Shown here piece by piece: positions 24,993 through 32,150 of a DNA stretch of 64,000 bases; positions within the stretch are counted from its first letter, which is position 1; each line of letters opens with the position of its first letter. The DNA is from an uncultured Erysipelotrichaceae bacterium (GTDB lineage Bacteria; Bacillota_I; Bacilli_A; Erysipelotrichales; Coprobacillaceae): assembly GCA_900538465.1 (NCBI GenBank), contig UPXV01000006.1, positions 1 through 64,000 on the forward strand, read 5' to 3'. The translations under genes and the position numbers were made by a program. Below the pieces are notes generated by a model that was given only the letters and a program-made list of their open reading frames with translations, made no database searches and had not been told where the DNA came from.

Positions 24993-25026
24993 TTTACATT
25001 ATAGTCATAATTTAGTACAATAACAA
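24993..25026. promoter_or_regulatory. Overlapping divergent promoters (YczE-like / AKR)
   Basis: Plus strand: TTTACA (24993-24998), 17 nt, TACAAT (25016-25021). Minus strand: TTGTTA (25026..25021), 17 nt, TATAAT (25003..24998). The two core promoters occupy the same 34 bp, so they should be mutually exclusive. Confidence 0.7.
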
Positions 25027-25042
25027 CAGGAGGAAACAATTT

Positions 25043-25963
25043 ATGAAATATTTTAATTTACCACATACAGATTTAGAAGTCTCAAGAATCGCATTAGGTT
25101 GTATGAGAATTGCAAGTAAAAGTGTTGATGAAGTTGAAGAATTGGTTATGACTGCCTTAGATTCAGGAATTAATTTCTTTGATCATGCTGATATTTATGG
25201 TGGTGGAAAGTCTGAAGAAATTTTTGGTGAAGTCTTAAAAAGGCATCCTGAATTTCGTCAAAAAATGGTTATTCAAACAAAATGTGCTATTGTTCCTGGA
25301 AAAAGATATGATTTTTCTAAAGATCATATTGTAAATAGTGTGAATGCATCTTTAAAAAGATTAAATACTGACTATGTTGATATTTTATTATTACATCGTC
25401 CTGATGCTTTATGTGATCCAAAAGAAGTTGCTGAAGCTTTTGATGAATTATATGAAGATGGAAAAGTCAAATACTTTGGTGTTTCTAATCATACGCCTTT
25501 ACAGATTGAACTTTTACAAAAATATACAAAACATCCAATCATTATTAATCAATTACAATTATCTATTGTTCATTCTGTTATGATTGATGCTGGATTAAAT
25601 ATGAATATGAAAGAAGCCTGGGCACAAGATAAAGATGGTGGCGTTTTGGATTATTGTCGTTTAAAAGATATTACTATTCAACCATGGAGTGTTGTCCAAG
25701 CCTCTTGGGCTGAAGGAACATTTTTAGATAATCCTGATTATCAAAAATTAAATGATGTCATGCAAGAGCTTGCAGATGAATATCATGTAACGAAGAGTGC
25801 TATTGCGATTGCTTGGTTACTTCGTCATCCTGCTTGTATGCAACCTATTGTTGGAACAACTTCTCCAAAACATTTAAGAGAAAGTGTTCAAGCGTGTGAC
25901 ATTGAATTAACACGTCAACAATGGTATGATCTTTACCTTGCTAGTGATAAGCCTCTTCCTTAA
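25043..25963 (+). CDS. Aldo/keto reductase (YdhF type)
   Basis: This 306-residue NADPH-dependent oxidoreductase is a TIM barrel. Catalytic residues are visible as Asp-Tyr in NFFDHADIYGGGKSEE, Lys in VIQTKCA and His in ILLLHRPDAL. The C-terminal cofactor motif is PIVGTTSPKHLRESV. It reduces carbonyl compounds; the substrate is unknown. AGGAGG precedes the ATG, and a GNAT gene follows after 8 nt. Confidence 0.92.
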   Translation: MKYFNLPHTDLEVSRIALGCMRIASKSVDEVEELVMTALDSGINFFDHADIYGGGKSEEIFGEVLKRHPEFRQKMVIQTKCAIVPGKRYDFSKDHIVNSVNASLKRLNTDYVDILLLHRPDALCDPKEVAEAFDELYEDGKVKYFGVSNHTPLQIELLQKYTKHPIIINQLQLSIVHSVMIDAGLNMNMKEAWAQDKDGGVLDYCRLKDITIQPWSVVQASWAEGTFLDNPDYQKLNDVMQELADEYHVTKSAIAIAWLLRHPACMQPIVGTTSPKHLRESVQACDIELTRQQWYDLYLASDKPLP

Positions 25964-25971
25964 GGAGATAT

Positions 25972-26490
25972 ATGAAAATAGAACTCAAAACTTTAGATGA
26001 AATTGATCCCTATCAATTGGCTCATCAAGCCAATAATCCCCATATTGGTCAATATTTAAGAAATTCCTTTCCCTATCCTTACACATTAGATCATGCAATG
26101 AAATTCATTTCATTTTCTTTACAACATCAAAGTTTAGATTTTGCTATTGTAGTAGATAATCAATGTGTTGGTTGTGTTGGAGTCACTTTTCATAAAGATA
26201 TTTATTTAAAAAATTGTGAAATTGGTTATTGGTTAGGTTATGATTATTGGAATCTTGGAATTATGAATAAGGTTATTGCAATGTTATGCCCTTATCTTTT
26301 TGAAAACTTTACTATCACAAAAATCTGTGCTGAGGTTTTTGCTGAAAATCAAGCTTCTGCTCATATTTTAGAAAAAAATGGTTTTGAAAAAGAAGGCTAT
26401 TTAAAAAAACATGTCTATAAAAATGGAAAATATTATGATTTAATCCTCTATGGATTAAGAAAGGAGTCCTATGAGAATAAGAAAATCTAA
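25972..26490 (+). CDS. GNAT acetyltransferase, RimJ/RimL type
   Basis: This 172-residue protein has a RimL-like fold: CEIGYWLGYDYWNLGIMNKVIAML forms the acetyl-CoA loop region, and AENQASAHILEKNGFEKEGYLKKHVYKNGKYYDLILYG the typical C-terminus. It probably acetylates a protein N-terminus or small amine. AAGGAGA precedes the ATG. It overlaps the next GNAT gene by 20 nt. Confidence 0.9.
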   Translation: MKIELKTLDEIDPYQLAHQANNPHIGQYLRNSFPYPYTLDHAMKFISFSLQHQSLDFAIVVDNQCVGCVGVTFHKDIYLKNCEIGYWLGYDYWNLGIMNKVIAMLCPYLFENFTITKICAEVFAENQASAHILEKNGFEKEGYLKKHVYKNGKYYDLILYGLRKESYENKKI

Positions 26491-26977
26491 ATTGTCTGAT
26501 ATTGAAGCTATTATGCGTCTTGTCCACCAAGCACAAAACTATTTTAAAAATGCTAATATTGATCAATGGCAAGATGGTTATCCTAATGATGAAGCAATTG
26601 AAAATGATATAAAAAAGCAATGTAGTTATGTCTTAGAAGATCAAGCAGTTATAGGAACTATGTATTTTGCGATTGAAGATGATCCTAATTATACGACCAT
26701 TCAAGGACAATGGCTTACCCAACAACAACCTTATGCTGTTATACATAGAATTGTTGTTGATGAAAATATCAAAGGTCAAAACATGGCTGGTGTTTTGTTA
26801 AATTATGTTATTGAATATTGCCAAGCACATGATATTGCAAGTATTCGTATTGATACACATGAAGATAATTTATCAATGCAACGTTTTTTAACAAAACATG
26901 GTTTCCAAGCATGTGGTGAAATCACATTGGAAAGTGGTGCACCTCGCATTGGTTTTGAAAAATTATTGAATAAATAA
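26471..26977 (+). CDS. GNAT acetyltransferase
   Basis: This 168-residue GNAT protein starts MRIRKSKLSDIEAIMRLVHQAQNYFKNANIDQWQDGYP and has HRIVVDENIKGQNMAGVLLNYVIEYC as acetyl-CoA motif A. The substrate is unknown; the start resembles acetyltransferases with an N-terminal ...DQWQDGYP element. AAAGGAG precedes the ATG inside the end of the upstream gene, indicating coupling. Confidence 0.88.
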   Translation: MRIRKSKLSDIEAIMRLVHQAQNYFKNANIDQWQDGYPNDEAIENDIKKQCSYVLEDQAVIGTMYFAIEDDPNYTTIQGQWLTQQQPYAVIHRIVVDENIKGQNMAGVLLNYVIEYCQAHDIASIRIDTHEDNLSMQRFLTKHGFQACGEITLESGAPRIGFEKLLNK

Positions 26978-26984
26978 ACAAGCG

Positions 26985-27015
26985 CCTTCATATATAAAAA
27001 TATGGAGGTCTTTTC
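26985..27015 (+). promoter_or_regulatory. Hairpin sequestering the ribosome site of the ferritin-like gene
   Basis: CCTTCATAT (26985-26993) can pair with ATATGGAGG (27000-27008), whose GGAGG is the ribosome site of the gene at 27018. TCTTTTCTT follows, so the same hairpin can also act as a terminator for the acetyltransferase transcript. Confidence 0.6.
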
Positions 27016-27017
27016 TT

Positions 27018-27536
27018 ATGAAATATTATGTTGATAAACCTTATCCACCTATTGATGAATTGGATATAAATGTTGAATATGGTCAAATGATGCTTACCAA
27101 TGTTGGCGGGCTCCATTCAGAAATGAATGCTGTTAGTTTATATTTTTATAATCATGTTATGTGTGAAGACAGTTGGAGTGAACTTGCTGAAGTTATGCAA
27201 GGCATAAGTCTTGTCGAAATGCATCACCTAGAAATCTTTTCTAAGATGTGTTGTAAACTTGGTGTCGATCCTCGTTTATGGGATTGTCAAAATGACTTTT
27301 TAGAATATTGGTCACCTGGCTACAATGTTTATCCTCGTCAAATCAATACGATGTTAGAAAATGCAATTATTCAAGAACAAAACACTATCACAACTTATCA
27401 ATATCAGTTATCTTGTATTGATGAACCCATTATTCAAGATGTCTTAAAAAGAATTATTCTAGATGAACAATTACATGTTGAAATATTTGAAAAAATGTTA
27501 AGAGAATATCATCAACAAAGTGAAACTGATTTTTAA
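27018..27536 (+). CDS. Ferritin-like / manganese-catalase-like di-metal protein
   Basis: This 172-residue four-helix protein has metal-ligand motifs: LHSEMNAVSLYFYN, SLVEMHHLEIF (ExxH), AIIQEQNTITTYQ and LDEQLHVEIFEKM (ExxH). The pattern matches ferritin-like proteins of the CotJC/manganese-catalase or rubrerythrin type. It probably handles peroxide or iron. A spore-coat role is possible in a spore former but not shown. The ribosome site GGAGG lies in a hairpin. Confidence 0.75.
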   Translation: MKYYVDKPYPPIDELDINVEYGQMMLTNVGGLHSEMNAVSLYFYNHVMCEDSWSELAEVMQGISLVEMHHLEIFSKMCCKLGVDPRLWDCQNDFLEYWSPGYNVYPRQINTMLENAIIQEQNTITTYQYQLSCIDEPIIQDVLKRIILDEQLHVEIFEKMLREYHQQSETDF

Positions 27537-27581
27537 AAATCTATTTTTATCTTACTTAAAATAAGTTATTAAGCAACATAA

Positions 27582-27609
27582 AAACTCTGTCATTCTTTTG
27601 GCAGAGTTT
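27582..27609. terminator. Bidirectional terminator
   Basis: AAACTCTG / CAGAGTTT stem followed by CTTTGTTT on plus and preceded by A-rich sequence, between convergent genes. Confidence 0.8.
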
Positions 27610-27615
27610 CTTTGT

Positions 27616-28497
27616 TTATTCAATTGGTTCTTGATAGAAACGTCCTGTAACACCTTCTGATTTCACAACATTAATAAAGACTTGAGTATCTAACTCTTTA
27701 ACAAATTGAATAACATCTTTCACTTCATCAGCCCCAACAACTGTATATAATAAAGATTTATTTTCTTTTAAATAACAACCTTTACCTTCTATTCTTGTTA
27801 CACCATGATGCGTATATGTCATTAATTCTTGTTCAATCACTTCTGCATTTTTAGTCACAATAAATAATGTAACTTTTTGATCTCTTTGATGGAATCTTTC
27901 TATAATTTGTGTTGATACAAATTGGAAGATAATTGAATACATAGCTGCTTCAAATCCAAATAAGAAACTTGCTGTAATCAAAATAACAACATTAATACCA
28001 AATACAAAGTTCCATGATGGTTTCTTTAACTTATTGGATAAGTACACAGCAATAAAATCTGTTCCTCCACTTGATGCCTTTCCAGATAATGCAATAACAA
28101 TCGCAATTCCATTTAAAATCCCACCAAATACAGATACTAATAATGGATCATATGTAATTGGTGTCACTGGTATCAAGTCTACTAAAAATGAATTTAAAAC
28201 AATCATTAAAACAGAGTAACTTGTAAACTTTTTCCCAATCATTTTAAATCCAATAAATGCAGGTAAAGCATTTAATGAAATATTAATAATAGAATAAGGT
28301 ATTGTGATTCCTAAAAAAACATCTGCTGATCTTTGTAATAATAATGATAATCCTGTAAATCCCCCAGGAATTAAATTTCCTGCTCTTACAAATGACTTAA
28401 TATTGACTGACATAATAAGTGATGCAATCAATACACATACAATTGATGTCAAATGTTTCTTCCACTCTTTTTCATCTTTTGTCTTTGCGTAAACCAT
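27616..28497 (-). CDS. YitT family membrane protein with DUF2179 domain
   Basis: This 293-residue protein has five to six membrane helices with the YitT features NLIPGGFTGLSLLL and ALSGKASSGGTDFIAVYLS. It ends in a soluble DUF2179 domain (QKVTLFIVTKNAEVIEQELMTYTHHGVTRIEGKGCY). The function of the family is unknown. GGGAGG is spaced for the ATG at 28497; the open frame extends 54 nt further but crosses the promoter region. Confidence 0.9.
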   Translation of the reverse strand: MVYAKTKDEKEWKKHLTSIVCVLIASLIMSVNIKSFVRAGNLIPGGFTGLSLLLQRSADVFLGITIPYSIINISLNALPAFIGFKMIGKKFTSYSVLMIVLNSFLVDLIPVTPITYDPLLVSVFGGILNGIAIVIALSGKASSGGTDFIAVYLSNKLKKPSWNFVFGINVVILITASFLFGFEAAMYSIIFQFVSTQIIERFHQRDQKVTLFIVTKNAEVIEQELMTYTHHGVTRIEGKGCYLKENKSLLYTVVGADEVKDVIQFVKELDTQVFINVVKSEGVTGRFYQEPIE

Positions 28498-28522
28498 AGT
28501 GTCCTCCCTAAAATACGCACTT

Positions 28523-28551
28523 ATTATACGCTTGTACAAACACGAATACAA
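28523..28551 (-). promoter_or_regulatory. Promoter of the YitT-family gene
   Basis: Minus strand TTGTAT (28551..28546), 17-nt spacer, TATAAT (28528..28523). Confidence 0.7.
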
Positions 28552-28640
28552 TATTATTTTCGCTTTTTTTCTACATAGTTTTCAATATCTTTTTTTATAC
28601 TCTCTATGTTTTTTGAGTTTTAATAAAATGTATGTACATT

Positions 28641-28669
28641 AAAACAATAAAGGAATCCTTTATTGTTTT
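28641..28669 (-). terminator. Perfect inverted repeat at the end of the GH25 gene
   Basis: Fourteen-bp arms AAAACAATAAAGGA / TCCTTTATTGTTTT with one central base, overlapping the stop codon. The 3' arm ends in TTTT, so it probably terminates transcription, although no long T tract follows. Confidence 0.6.
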
Positions 28670-29673
28670 AATCTTCCCTCTTTTAATAGTCTTAAGAGTT
28701 CTAAGTTTTGTTTTGCACTACCCGTATAATTATCTATACCATTTCTTCTTGCTATCTCTCTTCTTGATGCAAAGGAAGCATCAACTCCAATTTGTGTTAA
28801 AGCATCAACTAATGAATCTCCTCGAAAAGTTGGATTTGATAAATAACGCATTATTCCTGTTATACTATCATTATTGACCCATCCTAATCCATTACCAATT
28901 AAATATGGATTTCTAGCACCTTCAACTATTCTTGTAATAGTTCCATGATTCATATATGGAATCAATGGTATACTGCTTTCTGAAGAAATATAGACATGGT
29001 TAAAAGTCACATGATCTCCAACTTGATATCTTTCTTGTGGCGTCTCTGTATCAGGTCTATCAAAATTGTTAAAGCCACCTTCCCTAATTTCAGTTGGAAA
29101 GTCTCTAAATGCATAGTTTCGATCAACTGGTGCATTAATTCCTTCAACAAATCCTTTATCCGTATATTGCCACATATCAAATCCTTCTGCTCCTAATTCC
29201 TCAGCATATCTTGCGACCCATCTTGTATAACGTTTAAATAACGCTCCTGTTAATTTAGATGTCCACCAATAATAAGAAGCATAGAATCCTGGGAAATAAT
29301 TATTTCTTGCTAACTCATCTGCCCAAACCCGACAGTTTCTTTCTATTTGTTCATTTGTTAATCTGCCAATTCTTGGATCTTCTAAGTCTAAATAAACGGG
29401 ATACTCCATTTTATAATCTTTTACTAATCGCATAACATGACGTGCTTCTGAAAGAGCAGCTCTTTCATCAGTTGCATATGAATATAAATAGACTCCAAAA
29501 GGAATTCCTAATCTTGTACATTCATCTGCATTTCTTTTAAATGTCGGATCATCTTGTCCTGGTATATCTTGTCCATAACCACATCTTAAAATAGCAAAAT
29601 CAATATGCTCTTTAACCAATTCCCAATCTATCTCACCTTGATATTGTGAAACATCAATACCTTCTCTAACCAT
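28660..29673 (-). CDS. GH25 muramidase (endolysin-like)
   Basis: This 337-residue protein begins with a GH25 lysozyme domain (about 1-190). GIDVSQYQGEIDW and YPVYLDLEDP carry the catalytic Asp/Glu, and FDMWQYTDKGFVEGI closes the barrel. An SH3-like region follows (YQVGDHVTFNHVYISSESS...GLGWVNNDSITGI), then a short C-terminal wall-binding-like repeat (DNYTGSAKQNLELLRLLKEGRLKQ). It has no signal peptide, as in phage endolysins, but no holin or phage gene is near. AGGGAGG precedes the ATG. Confidence 0.88.
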   Translation of the reverse strand: MVREGIDVSQYQGEIDWELVKEHIDFAILRCGYGQDIPGQDDPTFKRNADECTRLGIPFGVYLYSYATDERAALSEARHVMRLVKDYKMEYPVYLDLEDPRIGRLTNEQIERNCRVWADELARNNYFPGFYASYYWWTSKLTGALFKRYTRWVARYAEELGAEGFDMWQYTDKGFVEGINAPVDRNYAFRDFPTEIREGGFNNFDRPDTETPQERYQVGDHVTFNHVYISSESSIPLIPYMNHGTITRIVEGARNPYLIGNGLGWVNNDSITGIMRYLSNPTFRGDSLVDALTQIGVDASFASRREIARRNGIDNYTGSAKQNLELLRLLKEGRLKQ

Positions 29674-29727
29674 CAATTCACCTCCCTCAAAATACTATAT
29701 GTCAAAATGAAAAGAGTGCCTTTACAT

Positions 29728-29756
29728 TTGACACAATTTTGATGACTTTATATTAT
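29728..29756 (+). promoter_or_regulatory. Near-consensus promoter upstream of the NlpC/P60 gene
   Basis: TTGACA, 17-nt spacer, TATTAT. It lies about 160 nt before the ATG, so it would produce a long leader. A TGTCAAA / TTTGACA dyad (29700-29706, 29727-29733) overlaps the -35. Confidence 0.65.
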
Positions 29757-29889
29757 ATGTTTCATTTATAAGAGAATGACTTTTCTTTTTTTATCATCAC
29801 CATCAGCAAATAAATAGTTTATTCATACCTTTATAATAAGGCTGTTGTCGATATTTAACAAATATTGGTACTCATTTCTTAAAAATATG

Positions 29890-29898
29890 TGTTATAAT
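29890..29898 (+). promoter_or_regulatory. Proximal extended -10 element of the NlpC/P60 gene
   Basis: TGTTATAAT, an exact extended -10, 21 nt before the ATG. No convincing -35 was found. Confidence 0.55.
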
Positions 29899-29918
29899 AA
29901 AAAAGCAGAGGTGATGAA

Positions 29919-31106
29919 ATGAAAAAATTATGTTTAAGTCTCTTAGCAATATGTTCTCTATTTGCAATGACAATTTCTTATAATCCTATTAAAGCAACGG
30001 ATTTTGAAGGAAATGAAGATAAGTATATCAAAATATGTTCATCTAACTTAACAAATTCTAATAAAAAAACTTGTCAGGAGTTTAATGAATATTTAAGTAA
30101 AAAGAATAGTGATCTCAAAAAAGAAATAAAAGAGACAAAGAAAGAATTAAACGATACAAAAAATGATATTGAAACTGTTTCAAGTAAAATAAGCACATTA
30201 AATTCTCAGATTTCTTCAAAAGAATCTGAAATTAATTATCTTTTATCTTCAATTACCAAAATTGAAAAAGATATTTCAAAAAAAGAAAAGCAAATGCAAG
30301 ATCGATTATATGTTATGCAAACTACATATAATTCTAATTGGATGATTGATTTCTTATTTGGTTCTGAAGATTTTACAACTTTCTTTTCTAGACTTGCAAG
30401 TATCAATGATATTACAAGTTATGAAAAAGAACTTGTTGAAGATTTAAATAGTCAAAAGAAAAGCTTAAGTAAGCAAAAAGAAACATTGCTTAATGCAAAA
30501 GCTGCATTACAATCTCAAAAGAATACTCAACTTGCTTTGCAAGATAAGTTAGAGAGTTTAAAAGCTTCTCAGCAAAGTCAAATTACAGCTAACCAAAAAG
30601 AATCCAAAAAAGTTTCTGCAGCACAAAAGAAAATTGATGATGCATTGACAGAATTGATGTCTAAAGCTCCTAGTGGTGGAGGTGGAGGAGGATCCTATGT
30701 TGCTGGTTCTTCTGAAGCTGGAAATGCAATTGCTCAAAAAGCTTTAACACGTTTAGGAAAACGTTATTGGTGGGGTGCAAATGGTCCAAACTATTTTGAC
30801 TGTTCTGGTTTGGTTTATTGGGCTCACAATCAAGCTGGCGTGAAATTAGGTCGTACAACAGCTGCTGGATATTCACGTGCTGGTAAATCAATTTCAAGAT
30901 CACAATTACAAGCAGGTGATGTGATTACATTTAGTTATGGTAGTGGTGTTGCACATATCGGTATCTATATTGGTGGAGGAAGTTTCGTTCATGCTGCTGG
31001 ACAAGGTTCTGGTACAGTTGGACAATATCCAAACCAATGCGTAAAAACAGCAAACCTTGCTGGATATTGGGAAAGATATGTTTATAACTATCGAAGATTA
31101 TATTAA
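29919..31106 (+). CDS. Secreted NlpC/P60 peptidoglycan endopeptidase with coiled coil
   Basis: This 395-residue protein has a signal peptide (about 1-26) and a long coiled coil (about 50-245, with many K/E heptads as in PcsB/CwlO-type proteins). A glycine linker (SGGGGGGS) leads to an NlpC/P60 domain with catalytic Cys in YFDCSGLVYW, His in GVAHIGIYIGG and polar His in FVHAAG. It cleaves stem peptides in the wall, probably for cell separation, and is likely activated by an FtsEX-type complex (family knowledge). GAGGTGATGAA lies before the ATG. Confidence 0.92.
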   Translation: MKKLCLSLLAICSLFAMTISYNPIKATDFEGNEDKYIKICSSNLTNSNKKTCQEFNEYLSKKNSDLKKEIKETKKELNDTKNDIETVSSKISTLNSQISSKESEINYLLSSITKIEKDISKKEKQMQDRLYVMQTTYNSNWMIDFLFGSEDFTTFFSRLASINDITSYEKELVEDLNSQKKSLSKQKETLLNAKAALQSQKNTQLALQDKLESLKASQQSQITANQKESKKVSAAQKKIDDALTELMSKAPSGGGGGGSYVAGSSEAGNAIAQKALTRLGKRYWWGANGPNYFDCSGLVYWAHNQAGVKLGRTTAAGYSRAGKSISRSQLQAGDVITFSYGSGVAHIGIYIGGGSFVHAAGQGSGTVGQYPNQCVKTANLAGYWERYVYNYRRLY

Positions 31107-31137
31107 AAGATTTAGGATTCAATTCCTAAATCTTTTT
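31106..31137. terminator. Bidirectional terminator
   Basis: AAAGATTTAGGA / TCCTAAATCTTT stem followed by TTTTACTT, between convergent nlpC and ldh genes. Confidence 0.88.
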
Positions 31138-32071
31138 TTACTTCTCGTTTAATTGTTCTTAAAATTTCATAGCTTTCGTCAAATTTATTTTGATCGACTC
31201 CGTTTAAAGGTAACTCAATAATTTCTTTAATTCCTTCTCTATTAATGACACATGGAACTCCGATATAAATATCTTTATGTTTATACTCTCCATCTAAATA
31301 AGCACTTACACATAAAATCTTATTTTCATCATTAAAAATAGAATTCACTAATTTATTTAAAGCTAATCCTATTCCATAGTAAGTTGCTTTTTTTCTTTCA
31401 ATAATCTCATACGCAGCATTTTTAACTTCATTGTATATTTCACTTAAATCATTCATATCTAGTTTTTGTTCTTCTACATACTCAATTAATGTTTTACATC
31501 CTACATATGTATTCATCCAAGAAATAAATGACGAATCACCATGTTCTCCTAAAATATACGCTTCAATATCATCACTTGAAACACTTAAATATTCACTCAA
31601 TAAATATCTCATACGTGCAGTATCTAATAAAGTTCCAGTCCCTATAACTTTATGTTTATCAATTCCCATTGTTTTATAAGCAACATAACTTAAAATATCT
31701 ACAGGATTACTTGCAACTATAACAATTCCATGAAAGCCACTTCCTTTAATTTTCAAAGCTATATCTTTCATAATTCTAGTATTGATTTTTGTTAATTCTA
31801 ATCTTGTTTGACCTTCTTTTTGATTGGCACCTGCACAAATCACAACAATATCACTATCTCGACAATCCTGATACGTTCCCGCTTTAATTTTCATTTTTTT
31901 AAAACTATAAGGAAGTCCATGATTTAAATCCATTGCTTCCCCTTTTGCTTTTTCTTCATCTATATCTATTAAAACCAATTCATCTATTCCACCAGTATTC
32001 ATTAAAGAATAAGCCATACTCATTCCTACCATACCTGTTCCAACCAAAACAACTTTTCTACTTTCCTTCAT
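31112..32071 (-). CDS. ldh: L-lactate dehydrogenase
   Basis: This 319-residue NAD enzyme converts pyruvate to L-lactate. It has VVLVGTGMVGMSMAYSL (NAD fold), CAGANQKEGQTRLEL with Gln and Arg in the specificity loop as in lactate rather than malate dehydrogenase, SNPVDIL and the catalytic His in GEHGDSSF. The ATG at 32071 follows GGTGATGAT; earlier in-frame starts lack spacing. It marks a fermentative metabolism. It stands alone. Confidence 0.93.
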   Translation of the reverse strand: MKESRKVVLVGTGMVGMSMAYSLMNTGGIDELVLIDIDEEKAKGEAMDLNHGLPYSFKKMKIKAGTYQDCRDSDIVVICAGANQKEGQTRLELTKINTRIMKDIALKIKGSGFHGIVIVASNPVDILSYVAYKTMGIDKHKVIGTGTLLDTARMRYLLSEYLSVSSDDIEAYILGEHGDSSFISWMNTYVGCKTLIEYVEEQKLDMNDLSEIYNEVKNAAYEIIERKKATYYGIGLALNKLVNSIFNDENKILCVSAYLDGEYKHKDIYIGVPCVINREGIKEIIELPLNGVDQNKFDESYEILRTIKREVKKDLGIES

Positions 32072-32120
32072 TATCATCACCATATCTAGTATGATTTATA
32101 TTTTCTATTTTATACAAAAG

Positions 32121-32150
32121 AAAAAACCTTTATTCATTTAAAGGTTTTTT
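32121..32150 (-). terminator. Intrinsic terminator after the fructose PTS genes
   Basis: AAAAAACCTTT / AAAGGTTTTTT stem; on the minus strand it ends in TTTTTTCTTTTG. It overlaps the end of fruA. Confidence 0.85.

Noticed and set aside
29700..29918. Candidate riboswitch in the NlpC/P60 leader
   Set aside because: No known aptamer core could be recognised in it; only promoters and a short dyad are supported.
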